A stretch of 64,000 nucleotides of DNA from Podocnemis expansa (taxonomy: Eukaryota > Chordata > Testudines > Podocnemididae), in the NCBI GenBank assembly GCA_007922195.1, contig ML682122.1, positions 1,047,197-1,111,196 of the forward strand, written 5' to 3'. The position numbers and the translations under genes were made by a program. Of the stretch, positions 1-12,559 are shown one piece after another (within the stretch, counting starts at the first letter, position 1; the number at the start of each line of letters is the position of its first letter). Under the pieces are notes generated by a model. It ran no database searches. It was given only the letters and a program-made list of their open reading frames with translations, and was not told where the DNA came from.

Positions 1-400
1 GAAGTGGTTTGACTATGGCTAAATACCGATCATAGGACATGACTGACAGGAGAAGGCATTCTGTTCCTGCCAGAGAACCAAAGAAATAATATTGTGTGAT
101 GCACACATTCAGTGAAATGGTCCAGTCCTCAGTCAAGAGACTGCTCAGTATCTTGGGTAGGATGGTGGCGATATAGCACGTCTCCAAGCAGGACAAGTTC
201 CCCAGGAAGAAGTACATTGGAGTGTGAAGTTGCTGATCAGCCACAACTAATGCCATGATGAGGATGTTCCCAGTTGTAGTTGTGATATAGATGATGAGAA
301 ACAGCAAGAAAAGAAGGAGATGCAGTTCCGGGAGAGTGCCGAATCCATGGAGGATGAATTCACTGATGAATGTTTGATTTCCCTGTGCTAGGATCCCCAT
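1..400 (-). CDS. Olfactory receptor, class II, 5' part (runs off window)
   Basis: Odorant-binding G protein-coupled receptor of the olfactory cilium membrane. The minus strand is open from an ATG at 398-400 to the window edge, giving 133 codons without a stop. It begins MGILAQGNQTFISEF, with an N-glycosylation site at N8. The sequence contains the TM1 'GN', then [15 protein letters not shown] (intracellular loop 1 and TM2), the TM3 cysteine in VCITQYYFFG, and MSYDRYLAIVKPL at the end of TM3. The usual family motif is MAYDRYLAIC; here the cysteine is valine, which is uncommon but not disabling in itself. ORs have a single coding exon, so the N-terminus should be complete. It is close in sequence to the two ORs at 10.7 and 15.5 kb and has the same orientation. 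Whether the missing part is intact cannot be seen. Confidence 0.9.
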   Translation of the reverse strand, partial: MGILAQGNQTFISEFILHGFGTLPELHLLLFLLFLIIYITTTTGNILIMALVVADQQLHTPMYFFLGNLSCLETCYIATILPKILSSLLTEDWTISLNVCITQYYFFGSLAGTECLLLSVMSYDRYLAIVKPL

Positions 401-2899
401 GGTTTGTATCTACAGGAAAGAAATTTACTTTGTGACATAAATGGCATTCTCTTAATAGAACTTCAGTATTGCTTTCATGATCTACCTTTGCTGGATAACA
501 GAAAAATAGCTGAGTGAAGAATGGAGGCCAGGGGAAAGGAAAAGTCATCTTTCTTGACCTGTGGGACAGATGTCTTATCTGAGCACATGGCAGGTAGAAA
601 AAACATTAGGCTGTCTGAAAACACAGGTAACAAAATGACTTGTGTCACCAAGCTCTCAAATACTGGTGCAATGGGACTCAGGCAACAGTGCAAACACACA
701 AAGGAGACAGATAAGGTAGACAATGATTCATATATTAACACTTACAATTGCCTATTGTCACCAAGCAGTACAAAACAGGCTGGAGTTCCATGGCTGAAAT
801 GGGACAAGGTTTCATATTTCAAGGGAAGGCACAACACAGAAACTAAGCAAGCAAAGATGATTAGGAATTGCAGAGGATGGGGAGCCAGTTCTCAGTAAAT
901 TACAATGGAAATGGACTACCTTTTTCTATTTGTGAATTTTGAAAATTATATCCTAAACAAATAGGGATGCATCTCCTTCCCAGTGATCATGTTGTATAGT
1001 CCTGCAGTAGGGAACTCCACATACTGAAACCCGGTCAGGTGAGCACTTTATGCAGAAAGAATCGTATTTGACAATCCCTGCTCTTAACTTCCAGTGGTGG
1101 AAATGTTACTGCCGGTCATGCAGTTACTTGCTCCTTAAAAAATAAATAAATAAAAAAAAATAAAAAAAATAAAAAACAAAAACACCTTTAATGAATCAAA
1201 GCTGTGAGGAACCAACAAGTAAGCCAAAAAGTTAATCTCTTTTGTATGAATGATTTCTGGCTGAAATTGGTCACAAATGTTATATTTTCACATAAGAACA
1301 GCAGGAAACAATTTCTATATAATGGGCAATTCTGTGATTTCAAACATTGGTTTTCATGCCAACTTGGACTTTTTAGAAACAGATTTCCAGTATTAATTTT
1401 TTTCTTCATAGTATGAAACCAGAAAATAATTATGTGTATATTGTTTTTAAATTATTTCAATTTCATAGTCTTTTTATTCTTACTTAATTAGCTTTACAAG
1501 ACAGTTTACACCAACTTATTTCCTTAAAGTAAAAAAATAAAATAAAATAAAATGCAGACTTTTTTTTTTGCACATAGGTCATTTTGATCTGGAGGAAATG
1601 ATATTGTCTGATGTAAAAGTATTTCATCACAAATTGTTATCAGGTCTTCTTTTTATTCTATGCATTTTTATATTTGGTTAAAACACATTAATTACCTCCC
1701 TGTTTGTGGCTGTCATGTCTATAATTATTGTCTCTATTGTAATTGATGATCCAGAGAGAGACAAGATGGATGAAGTAATACATTTTGGATGTATTTTCTA
1801 CTCCCTATAATGTGGTACGTAAGGACTTGATACTGTACTGAGTTAATTTTACATCCTTGGAATAACAATGTTACAGATGTCAAAGATAAAATATCTCTGA
1901 CTTTAAGGATGGGGCCCTTTGTTTTCAGTGGATTTGCACGGCTAACACCTGCAGCCTTATTTGAAACTTAGAGGTCATCACAGAAGGATTTGATGTCATC
2001 AGTAAACATCAATATCCACTGACACACTGATACCAACCATAAAATAGATCTGCAACAGTCAGCATTAAATGCACATCCTCCCCACCCCCAGCTCTTGTGC
2101 CCAATGGGATGACAACACTGTCCCCGCAGCCATTCAGAAATGCACCCAGCTGTAACAGGAGCAAATAAGCCTGTCAGGCCAGAGCCAAGACCCTCAACCT
2201 TGGTTGTGAGAAGCAGCATACCGCAAAATAAAATCAAATTCTGGCAAGTGTACTGTAACCAATGACCTCCCTGAACACAGAGCAGACCTGTTAAGATTTT
2301 CTCTCCTGTGCTAATATCCCTTGTAACCCTTCTCAAGGCTCAGGTGAAGTCCATGCCAGAACTAAAAGTGAAGTTTTGCATCCAGCGTAGGATGATCAAA
2401 GTGGAATAAAGGCTGATCTGTTGTTTGTACAATTTGGGGCTGTTGGTTCAATTTCCTCCTTTAACCCACAAACAACTTATGTGACTTTCAGGCTGCAGTA
2501 TCAATGCTCTGTAGATAGCTAAATATGTGGATGGGACCAGAGTCATTGTGCTCAATAATGTCCATCAATTTTGAATCTCACTAGCCTCCAGAAATCTGTC
2601 CCTCTGTGTGCAAGGTCCCATCTAAAGCACAGGACTTGGTGAGGATGGGACACCAGCTAACCAGACATCTGTTGGGAAAATATATGTGTCAGGACACAAA
2701 TTATCCAGTAAATTCTTGAATGTATCAACGGCAAATCTAATGCGAAAAGCAGTTCAAAATAGTTGGCAACTTTTCAAAGACACATTATTAAGGGTGCAAA
2801 ATTAAACTATACTGCTGAATAGGAAAGATAGGAAGTATGGCAAAAGACAACCCTAGATTAACTAGGAGATCTTTAACTATCTGAAACTCAGAAAAGAAT
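401..2899. other. Intergenic DNA upstream of the partial OR
   Basis: No gene recognised. There are A-rich low-complexity tracts at about 1,136-1,180 and 1,528-1,552 (AAAAT-type repeats). OR 5' untranslated exons and promoter elements may lie here but cannot be recognised from sequence alone. Confidence 0.5.
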
Positions 2900-3560
2900 C
2901 TTACAAAATGTGTTAACTAGATCACATTATAAAGTATTAACATAAACAAACAATACAAGCATATGGGGCAAAATTAGAAAGGCCAAGGCACAAGACAAAA
3001 GTAATTGAGCTGGAGACATAAAGGAAGAAAAAAAAATTCTACAAAGACAAAAGAAGTAAGAGGAAGACCAAGGACAGGATAGGCCCATTACTTGGTGGGG
3101 GGGGGGGCTGAAAATACAGGAATGGCACAAATAACTGTTTTTGTTTCAGTTTTCACCATGATGGTTTGTAGAGACGGGGCATCTAACATAGCGAATGTCA
3201 GTGAAAACTAGATAGGATCAAAAACCAAAGTAGGGAAATAACAAATTAAAAATTACTTACACAAGTCTGATACCATCAAGTCACCAAGGCCTGACGGAGT
3301 ACTTCCTAATATACTCAATAAACCAACTATGGAGATAGTTGAGCCATTTGCAATTATCTCTGTAAAGTCATGAAAGCTGGGAGAGATTTCAGAAGCTCGG
3401 AAAAGAGCATATACAGTGCCACACTGTAAAATGTTTGACAAGGGCAGAACTAGTTGAAGTACACATCAGTTAGCTTAACTTTAATAGACAGAAAATGGAG
3501 CAAATGATTTATCAATGAATTTTCAAACACTTAGTTATCTAACAAAATTATGTTGCTTCA
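2900..3560 (+). mobile_element. Degraded CR1 LINE fragment (start of reverse transcriptase)
   Basis: The plus strand reads a decayed CR1 segment. Around 3,280-3,440 it reads like SPRPDGVLPNILN followed by a lysine/tryptophan-type 'EISEARKRAYTVP' stretch. This corresponds to GPDELHPRVLRDL...EVPEDWKKANIIP in the better CR1 copy at 32,240-32,400. Upstream, 'TTTTTGTTTCAGTTTTCACC' matches the linker at 32,110. Stops and indels are frequent. It breaks off near 3,560, at the point matching about 32,550 of the better copy. Confidence 0.6.
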
Positions 3561-3574
3561 GAAACCCTGAGCAT

Positions 3575-4480
3575 TAAAGGTTGATTCACCTCTAAGGCAG
3601 GTCTATTAACAGTGAAGGTCCTGTTTCCACTTCCTCACTCCTGGTGTCAGGGCACAGGATCCAGGATCCGTCTTCTCTCTCCACTACACTCATGTACTTC
3701 CAGGTGGACACCAAATAGAAAATCTTAGCACAGAACACCTTCTTCAGTTACACTGTCATGTATTGAAACATGCTCTGTGTCTCCTATATCCTGTTATTTG
3801 GGGAAAATTTTTCCTGCTTCATTATATAGACTTCTGTGGCAATATTTGTCTCCTGGGTCCATTGGCTGAGAGGAAAACTACAGGCAAAATGAGTGTTTGG
3901 CTTATTTCTAGACAATGTCAGCAGTGTCATTCTTACAATCTCAAAGGGAAAATCATTGACAGAGACAACACTTTCAATCCAAAACCACATCTTTCTTTAG
4001 GGGGGGGTGAATGTTATGTTGATTATCAAGAAATGATGTGCTAATTCTAAAAATGAGGATTATGGTGAGATTTTCTGAACTGCTTAAGTAACTTAGGTGA
4101 TGAGATCCTATCCAGAGTCATTAGGCAGTTTTAAAAGTCTCCCCATAGTTTGCTGATGTTGCATTTTCTCTAAACAAAGGTCCTGTAACCCTCCAGAAGC
4201 TGACACAAGTCTCTAGTCCCTATCCAACAAGCGTCAGTAACATTTCAGGTCAGGAAATGTTTTGAAAAATGTTTAAATGATTTTGGACACTGAATTCCAT
4301 TTTCAAAATGTCTTGGTTACTAAGGCTTTGCAGCCTAAAGCTTTCTGAAAGTCTACAGGTCCCAGATCGCTAAGTCATTCTGAAGTTCACTTAAGTGAAA
4401 AAGCTACTGATTGTTGTTCAGTTAAAATGAAGGGACAACCAAGTGTTTTACTCATTTTGATTGGGCTTTTCAAAGAGGGG
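3575..4480. other. Unassigned sequence between CR1 pieces
   Basis: No gene or recognisable repeat. The CR1 pieces on either side correspond to successive parts of the same element type (up to about 32,550, then from about 32,650). This stretch may therefore be an insertion into one CR1 copy, or the two pieces may be independent insertions. Confidence 0.4.
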
Positions 4481-4484
4481 GGAA

Positions 4485-5590
4485 GCTGTTCAGTAACTGC
4501 CCAACATCTATGGCAATACTATGAATTTAACAAAGCTTCTGATACAGATTCCCACAGTAGTACAGTATTGCTAACAGCAAATTAAAGAATGATTGATAGA
4601 AACCTGGTTAGATCATCATGCTCAATATGTAGTGATCAGCATATTGAAATCTAGTTGGCAGCTGGTAACAAGCCAAGTGACAAAGGGGCAGGGGCAGGGG
4701 TTATTTCTGTTCAACATCTTCATTAACAATCTGAGAATGGTTTGGATTATGTCCTCAGCAAGTTTGCAGATAACATAAGATTGGGGGAGTGGTAGATATG
4801 CTGGAGGAAAGGGATAAGATACAGAATGACATAGACAAATGGAGGATTGGGGGAAAAATCTGATGAGGTTTAACAAAGATAAATGAAGAGTCCTGCACTT
4901 AGGATGGAAGAATCACAGTACTGCTACAGAATGGGGATTGCCTGGGTAAGCAGCAATTCTGTGAAAAGGGGATATAGGGTCTAAAGTGGACAGGAATCTG
5001 GGTATGTGTGAATAGTGTGCCCTTGTGATAAAGAAGGGTAATGGCATACTAGGCTGCAATAGTAGGAGCATTGTCAGCTGAATAAGGAAAGTGATTATTC
5101 CACTGTATTTAACACTGGTGAGGCCACAGGTGAAGTGTGGTGTCTAGTTTTGGGCCTCCTATTACAGAAAGCAATTGAAGAGAGTCCAGCAGAGAGAAAT
5201 GAGCATGATTAGGGGACTGAAGCATATGATTATGAGGAATTGCTAATTAAACTAGGCTTGTTAAGCTGCAGAAGAGAAGAATGAATAGAGGATGGAGCAC
5301 CTAGGAGGCTGGAGCTAAGCTGTTCTTAGTGGCTGCATAGGACAGAACTAAAAACAATGGATTCAAGGTGCAGTGAGGGAGATTTAGGCTGGATATTAGG
5401 AAAACATTTTTCACTAGGGTCTGGAATGGGCTATGTTGGGTGGTGGTGGAATTTCCTTCTTTTGAGATTCTTAAGGTGTGGCTTCACAAAGTCGTGGCAG
5501 GTATGGTTTATTTATGGTTGGTTCTGCTTTGAGAAGAATGACTTTCTGAGGTCCCTTCAAACCCTGATATTCTATGATTTTATGAGAGTA
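4485..5590 (+). mobile_element. CR1 LINE 3' fragment
   Basis: Matches the 3' half of the CR1 copy at 32,650-33,786, segment by segment. It has 'TTTAACAAAGCTTCTGATACAGATTCCCACAG' type sequence (motif A, F-x-K-A-F-D-x-x-x-H), an 'INNL' stretch, 'ATTGGGGGAGTGGTAGATATGCTGGAGG' and the C-terminal block. It ends with 'GAGGTCCCTTCAAACCCTGATATTCTATGATTTTATGA', the family's 3' tail. It is 5'-truncated or interrupted and full of stops, so it is not active. The quoted strings are partial reads of the element, not a coding sequence. Confidence 0.8.
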
Positions 5591-5754
5591 TGGTTCCTGA
5601 CTCATTTTTTAGCATTCTTGGAAAGTATGAAGGTCAAAGACTTTAGTTATGATGTGCAAAGAGTGTCTTCCAGAATCCCTGAAAGTTCTATCTGTGGATC
5701 TTCATGAGGATAACTAATGTATTGGAGAATAGTTAATGTGACATGAGATTTTTT

Positions 5755-6010
5755 GTTTTTTTTAAAGCATCAGAGGAGATCCTGGCAATTACAGGCTGCT
5801 CAGCCCATTGTCATTAACAGGTGAATGTTGGAAACCATAGGAAAGAACTCAATTATCAGATATGTAAATGAGCATGATTTGTTGAGTAGGAGTTAAAATG
5901 GCTTTCCTGAAAGGGATTAAGAAATTGTTGACCTTCTGCCAACTCTTGCCTTGAAGGAAGTTTTGTTCAAGTGTTTACAAAAGAGAATAATTTTACATGT
6001 ATTTCTGAAT
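5755..6010 (+). mobile_element. Short CR1-like reverse transcriptase fragment
   Basis: 'GATCCTGGCAATTACAGGCT' corresponds to the PGNYRP motif of CR1 reverse transcriptase (compare 32,415-32,435). It is followed by a degraded match up to 'GGCTTTCCTGAAAGGG'. It lies after the 3' end of the previous CR1 piece, so it is a separate insertion. It is very decayed. Confidence 0.5.
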
Positions 6011-6707
6011 GCAAAACAAACTAGAGGATTTATTCCCATTCCAATTCAGTGCTGGGGCTCAAGATTTTTTTAACTTTCATAGCTACTGAGGCAAACATGG
6101 TCACAAATTAAACACTGCTACTGTTTCACAGTGCCTAAAAGAGGACTATTTGTGACTCAAGTAACTGCATTTTTGGGGAAGAATCTCTCACTTGCTTTTT
6201 TAATTAACTTCTGCCAAATATACTGCAGATGGAGATGAAAGCCAACTTTCTAACTCTTTGAGTGCTCAGCTTCAGTTTCAGAGGATTTGGGTGCCTAACT
6301 TGATTAGCCATCTTGGGAAATCCCTTTTTCCAGAGGTGGAGCCCAAGAATTTTTGCTGGTGCCTAGCTCCCCTGCCTTTGGCCAAACCTTGACATTCTCC
6401 CAATCACTGGCACCATGAGTTCTGCCCTTTAGCCAGAGTTGTCTAAGGCATCTGGGCTGAGTAGCTACCACACATTGAGAACTAGCCCTCTCGGTCTTCT
6501 CCAATCACTTTCAGCCACACTTACCTGTAACAATATATTGCTTTGGAAAGGCTCTCTACAGCTGAATAGGTTATACCACATAGTCAAACTACCAGTGATG
6601 ATTTGTCAGGCCCCAACCCATGGACTAGCCTCAGTTCTACATGTATATCTACTAGCCCCCTAGGAAACCACACTGGGTCAGGACCTTACCCTTTGCTGGG
6701 TTCTAAT
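6011..6707. other. Intergenic DNA, nothing recognised
   Basis: No coding exon, RNA gene or clear repeat seen. Confidence 0.5.
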
Positions 6708-7142
6708 GGTATGTCTACACTAAGGGCATAAGTTGACTTAAGGGGGCATAAGTCAACTTAAACAGCACCATGGTCAAATCTGGAGTTCATTAAGTTGACT
6801 TAAGCACTTGCTTAAGTTGACTTAACTCCTGCTCTTAAAGTTGAATTAAGGGTTGTCTACTTTATTAAGCTGACTTAACAAAATGTGGCCATTAAAGTCA
6901 ATTTAATAAAGTAGATTTAGTGCAGTAGGGCCTTTCAAATTAACTTTATAAAGTTGACTTAAACCAGGGGACCCATTTAAAGCTGACTTTATTAAGTTGA
7001 CTTTAAATGAGTCCTCATGCTTATGTTGACTTTATAAAGTTGACTTAAACAAATGGGGCCTCACTAAGTTAACTGAATAAAATTGACTTTGAGTAGACAA
7101 TATTTAGTTGATGTAACTGAGCCTTGTATTGTAGACATAGTC
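6708..7142. mobile_element. Palindromic-word MITE (word AAGTTGACTTAA)
   Basis: Ends GGTATGTCTACAC and GTAGACATAGTCC form terminal inverted repeats. The 435 bp body consists largely of repeated near-palindromes AAGTTGACTTAA and close variants such as AAGTTGACTTTAAA, separated by short spacers. There is no coding capacity. It is one of many elements in this window with the same ends but different internal words. Flanks AAT/AAA are not a clear target duplication. Confidence 0.7.
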
Positions 7143-8010
7143 CAAAACTGCTTTTTTTGGGTTTGCCCAACCATCTTGCATCACTGGACCTAGTCAGCCT
7201 GCTGCTCTTTCATTTCTATAGCTGATCACATCTAGATATAGCTCTTCTCTGAGCAACGAAACTGTACCTGGCACAGTGTTCATAAGAGGCTGCTGGTTCA
7301 TGGCTGTTCGCATCCAAACTGTGTGAGCGTAATGGAAGTAGCTGGTTTTTGAGGGGTGGGTGGACATGGTGGGAATGGCAACAAGCAGCATTTCAGGGCT
7401 GGCAGATGGGACAGGCTTATGTCATCACACAGACTGTAGCAGGAGCTATTGTTATTGCACAAACATTTATTTTGATAAAAAATGGCTTTTAACAGTAATA
7501 AAATAAATGGTGAAAAATTGGCCTCTGAATTGACTAGTGTCCAGTTAAAAACTCCATGATGGGGAGATAGTTATTGCCAATGCCATCCTAGGCCTTCCAC
7601 TTGTTTGGAAAACATTGATCAGAGCTGTGGGTGGATTCTCCATTGTATCTGTGGAAACATAATAAATGGTGGGCAGCAACAAACATAATATAGACTCCCA
7701 TTGTTCTTTATTTGTATCAGGCTGTTTGGATATGGATTATCAGATTGTATTGTCTGTCAAACAGAAACAATGCTTAAGAAGGTTGTGCACAGCAATTTGT
7801 TTTTATATGTCTTGGAGCATAAGCCTTAAATCATATTCCAGCTCTGTGACTTATCAGGTGTGTTACACTCCTATCACAAAAGGCAAATGTTTAACCAACA
7901 CCATGGAGAAAAAAACCCATCATCCTCCATGTATTAGTGCTGTTCTGCTGGGTATGAATGGCTGATAGACCTATCTCAAAACTCATGTTCCAAAGCGTTG
8001 CATGACATAG
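7143..8010. other. Intergenic DNA, nothing recognised
   Basis: No gene or repeat identified between the MITE and the start of the tandem duplication. Confidence 0.5.
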
Positions 8011-8120
8011 ATATATTGCAGCATTATACATACTCTGCTTCAGTATCTCCATGAAGATGATCTTCATATCTTTTTCACATCAGTACCTGCATGTTCAATG
8101 AAAGCTTTCAAAATAATTTC

Positions 8121-9168
8121 ACTGTGAATATGGGAGGCTATTTTAATTGACTTGGGGTATAGCTAAACCAGTAGACATATCCTGGGCCTAGGTTCAGGCC
8201 CTGCCTCCTCCCCTCTGCCTGCTCTTCCACGGGGTACTATCTGCCTCTGGGGCACTGATCCAGCCCCAGGGACTCCATCCAGCTCCTTCTGCTACTATCA
8301 GGCAGCTGGTAGCTGACTCTTGTTGCCAGCAGCAAGCAGCATAGATCCAGATCCTTCCCTGAGTCACTTTTCTCAAGTGGCTCAGAGCACAATTTGATCC
8401 AGAGCCACTTGCTGACTCTGGTGGGCAGCTAGACAGCCTGGTCAATTTAACAGGCTACTTATGAGATCAGGATTGGGCCCCCAGTGACAGGAGGTGACTG
8501 CCAGTCCCTACTGCCTGTGGCAAGGGCCTGGGAGCTGAATCCAGCTCTCATCCTCTTGCCAGTGGCGGCTAGGGCTGGATCAGTCTCCTGAGCCCATTTG
8601 GGACCCAGATGGTGCAACTCTTGTGCCAAAGCCTGTGCCCTAACACTTTCTGTCCTTGAAAGTTGACTTAAAGCTCACGTCAACTTTCAGGCCAGGAGTT
8701 AAGTAGAGTTAAGCAAATGTGTTGGGAAAGGAAGAGATGCAAACAGGTTGCCCCAGAGGAAGACGGGGTTGAATGGCACCCTTTATTACCCACTGCTCAT
8801 TCCCTTGACATCTCAAGTGACCTCAGTGGGGTTGTTTGCCAATTCTTTTTATCCAAACCAGTATGATAATACAGACATCATAGAGATTGTTCCAAAGACT
8901 CTTATTAGGTTACATGAATATTAACAGGCAAGATGCATATAATTATCCACACTTGTTTACTGTTTACAGATCATATCTGATTTGTGCAAGTGTTCAATTC
9001 CTTACTCCTATAATACTGCTGAATTATTAATCCTTGGGGCGCATAACATCACAAGGAGGCTAGGGAGGAGGGCAGGAAATGACAAGCAAGAACATGATGT
9101 TGAGGGCAAAGAAAAAAAAAAGGGGGAAGGGACAGTATCATTGTGAAGTTCAGATATTATCCAAATGC

Positions 9169-9200
<32 letters not shown>

Positions 9201-9503
9201 CCAGACGCCTTATACTAAGCAATACTCTAATAAATGGCATGAGGTTACAATTGTATACTGTCCAATGCCAAAAACATAATACAACTCCTATCCTAAGCAA
9301 AACTTACTAGGAGCTTAAAGTTACAGCTTATCCAGTGGAACCCCATAACATATCCTGCAATACAGCTGTGACACACTCACCAATATTTAACGTCTTCCTA
9401 AAAAGTGCCTAAATTGAATTGACAAATTCTGAATGCAGCCAGGGTGTACGCTAGGTCTACTTAAGGCAGGCTAAGTCAACCTCAGGTCCATTGTAGACAT
9501 ACT
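8121..9503. mobile_element. Inserted MITE-like element in unit A
   Basis: Absent from unit B, where the flanks are continuous. Its right end, GTCTACTTAAGG...ATTGTAGACATACTC, resembles the MITE at 6,708. The words AAGTTGACTTAAAG and CACGTCAACTTTCAGG occur near 8,660. The left end (GGGGTATAGCTAAACCAGTAGACATATCC) is a degraded terminus. The interior (8,180-8,650) is GC-richer and unrelated. About 700 bp nearer the right end, including a pure A30 run at 9,170-9,199, may be a nested retroposed insert. Confidence 0.55.
9170..9199 (+). repeat. Poly(A) run, 30 A
   Basis: Uninterrupted A run preceded by a shorter A-rich tract at 9,109-9,121. It could be the 3' tail of a retroposed sequence or simple slippage; no matching SINE or LINE body was recognised. 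Confidence 0.7.
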
Positions 9504-10710
9504 CAGAGAGCTGTTTGCCTAAATTATTTTGATTTGCAGCTCTGAAAATCCAGCCTCAGGAATTGTCTAGGATTCTCTGCCTGTTTTATAAATGCCACTG
9601 GGCAAACTACAAAGACTGAGGTAGTTGACCCATAACATTAGAGTACATTTTGATAGATTCCCCAAACTAGCAAGAAAACAATTTCCATATGCTTAACTAG
9701 TTATGCAAAAGTCAAAAGCACAGGTTCCTCAAAGCAACCAAACCCTGGGTTCCCACCCACACAGCCAAGTCAAATATGATAAGCATTATTGAAAATCTTA
9801 TTTATTGTATCTTAAATTATGCAACTTTCAAAGTATTGGACACATTACTCTCCAGCTCAATGGATATTTCATTTCTAAGCAGGATACACACTTACAGCAA
9901 ATTCTGAGTAACTACATTAAGATTTATTAAAATAAAAGGGACATTGGTTAAGAAACTTCTATACATATAGATAGGAATAAGTTTTTGGGTGGTTCCACAA
10001 AAGAGATGGCAACCAGTTTAGTGAAGAAAAAAAAATCTTCCCACAATTTGTTAATTGGTTACAATACAATAGCAGCTCATGTTTAGAGTGTGAAGAATAT
10101 CTTTGATGAAAAAATATTAGAGTGGAGCTGAGTCCACCAGACTTTCATTCGAGCTTCCCCTATCAAATTCAAACAGACGAAGATACAGGATCAAGACTCT
10201 TGAGTTTTTCATAGAATTTTGATAGGCTTCTCACTAGACTCTTAACAACTCTGTCTTAAATTGGGGGACTGGTAATCTGTACCATTCTTTTGGCATAAAA
10301 ATGTTAATTTCCTATGCATATACAGATAGCTAGCTCATTGATTAACCTCAAGTGACTATTCATGTAAGGAGAGTTCACCACAATCTTTAAAGAGAAATAA
10401 AGAGCATGATATAATTATACAATGTTCTATATCTAAATGTCAATATCCCCTTTTGTTCTCTGAATCAACAGGATATAATGATATACAGAAACAGGATTAT
10501 AGACAAACACAGACCAATATAAATAATATTTAGATGGATTCCTAAGTCTAGATTTCAAAAGTCAGGTTATAGATCTGGTTCAGCTAATACTCTGCAAGAA
10601 ATGGCCATTGCTGCCATTTCAATATTATTTTTCCTCTGTGTTTAAAGGTTGAATTTGGGTCCTTTAGCCCACCCGTAGCTTAATCTTTTCTGTCTCCATG
10701 TGACAGCTAT

Positions 10711-11638
10711 CTATTGATGGAATGCTTTTCTCAAGGCTTCTTTGAACTCCCTATTTCTCAGGCTGTAGATGAGGGGGTTTACGAGGGGAGTCAGGACAGT
10801 GAAACAGAGAGAACACTTTAGCTCTTTTACTGTATCAAGTGTTAATAGAATGTACACAGTCATTAGGGTCACATAGAAAATTCTCACCACGATAAGGTGA
10901 GAGGAACAGGTAGAGAAGACTTTTTGCCTCCCCCTCATTGAAGGAATTTTCAGGATAGTGATGATGATGCAAATCTAGGATGTCAGAGTTAGTAGGAATG
11001 GAGGCAGGGTGAATATTCAGGACAGGATCAAATCAAACAAAACTATCAGACTTGAGTCACCACAGGCGAGATATATCAATGGGAGAGGATCACAATAGTA
11101 GAGATCAATTTCATTAGGGTCACAGAATTTGGAATGCAGTATGAATAATGTCAAGATATTAGTAGCAAGCCAACCACTTAACCAGGAACCAGCAGCCAAG
11201 ATGAGACAAGAGTTGGTATTCATAAGAACTGAGCAGTGCAGAGGTTTACATATTGCTAAATACCGATCATAAGACATTGATGTTAGGTGATAGCATTTGG
11301 TAGCTAATAGGACCCCAAAGAAATACAGTTGTGTGAAACAGCCACCAAATGACATGATTCTGTCCCTAATTAGGAGACTGTCCAACATTCTGAGGAGGAT
11401 GGTGAAAGATGTGGCAGGTCTCCAAGCAGGACAAGTTCCTGAGGAAAAAGTACATGGGAGTGCGAAAGTGCTGATCTGCCACAACTAGGCTGATGATGCT
11501 GCTGTTCCCAACCACAGTTGTGATATAGATCATTAGAAACATCAGGAAGAGAAGAATTTGCAGGTTAGGAAGATCCTTGAATCCCTGCAGTATGAATTCT
11601 GTGACAGCTGTTTGATTTCCCCAGTCTGTGTCTGACAT
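10711..11638 (-). pseudogene. Olfactory receptor pseudogene, class II
   Basis: Full-length OR with three disabling lesions, read against the intact paralog at 15,514-16,476. The start is [15 protein letters not shown] at 11,638. Reading breaks after NLSCLETCH: one extra base near 11,410 shifts the frame, which then resumes as [13 protein letters not shown]. Two in-frame stops follow in the TM5/TM6 region: TGA where the paralog has the Cys of LACFFTLPP, and TAG where it has the Tyr of MSYICII. The remainder (RGRQKVFSTCSSHL... NPLIYSLRN) is intact to the stop at 10,711. SYDRYLAICKPLH and the extracellular loop 2 cysteine block are preserved. It is the unit A partner of the functional gene and most likely decayed after the duplication. 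Confidence 0.9.
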
Positions 11639-12173
11639 AGTTTGATGTAGAAGAAAATAAACTAGACAACTGAATGGGAAGAAAAAGACCCATAGAATTA
11701 AAGTTAATAAAGACTCATGAACTCATTCAGTAAATGTTCAGAAACTCCCCTTCCTCTCTTACTTGCCCGTTGCAATTTGAAGGCTAAATGTACAAGTAAG
11801 ACAAAGATATATCAGCTCAAGAACAGAGCGTTGGTATCATTCAACACTACCCTCTGCCCTACAGGAGCAATAAGTACTATAACACCAGTCTATAGTCTAG
11901 TATCCACTCACTAATATGACAGATCAGACTACTTCTTTATCTACCCCCATATCCCCTCTACTGACACACCAGAGCTGATCAGTGATTTTTAAAGTGAACA
12001 TTCCACTTGGCCAGAACCATGGCATGTCTTTGGTGGAATCAAAATTTAATAAACTCATCAACCCAAATCATAGACTAAGGTTTCTCATGCTATCTGGTGC
12101 CCTTAGGCACTGATCTTTTTACAATTTATTGGAGTTAGTTCTAATAATAGATCTTACTGTGCTGAGCATCTTA

Positions 12174-12559
12174 GGGTATGTCCACACGAGTCTTTTATTT
12201 CAAAACAACAGAGGTTGTTTTGAAATAAGAAGTGGCATGTCCACACGGCACACTGTTATTTCGAAACAACAGGATCTCTTGATTCAAAATAATGGCTTTT
12301 ATTTTGAAACCATTAAACCTCGCATCTAATCGAAATAGCCGTTGTTTTGAAATGGTTGTTTCAAAACAACATGTCTGAATGACTTTGTTTCAAAATAATG
12401 GTTTTGAAAAAACGGCTATTTCGAAAGCAGGCCTTCCCTTAATTCAAATTAACAAACTGTTAATTTGAATTAACTTATTTCAAAATAAGGACTTTATTTC
12501 AAAATAACTCATTCTCAAATGGATTATTTTGAAATAATGATGTATGTGTGGACATAGCC
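12174..12559. mobile_element. Palindromic-word MITE (word TTATTTCGAAATAA), first of a pair
   Basis: Begins GGGTATGTCCACACG and ends TGTGTGGACATAGCC. The body alternates TTTCGAAA/TTTCAAAA-centred words with spacers. No reading frame of note. It is absent from unit B of the OR duplication and abuts a second, related element. Confidence 0.7.

Noticed and set aside
6708..7142. Regular AAGTTGACTTAA spacing considered as a CRISPR-like array or satellite
   Set aside because: Spacing is irregular, the words are palindromic, and terminal inverted repeats bound the region; the genome is vertebrate.
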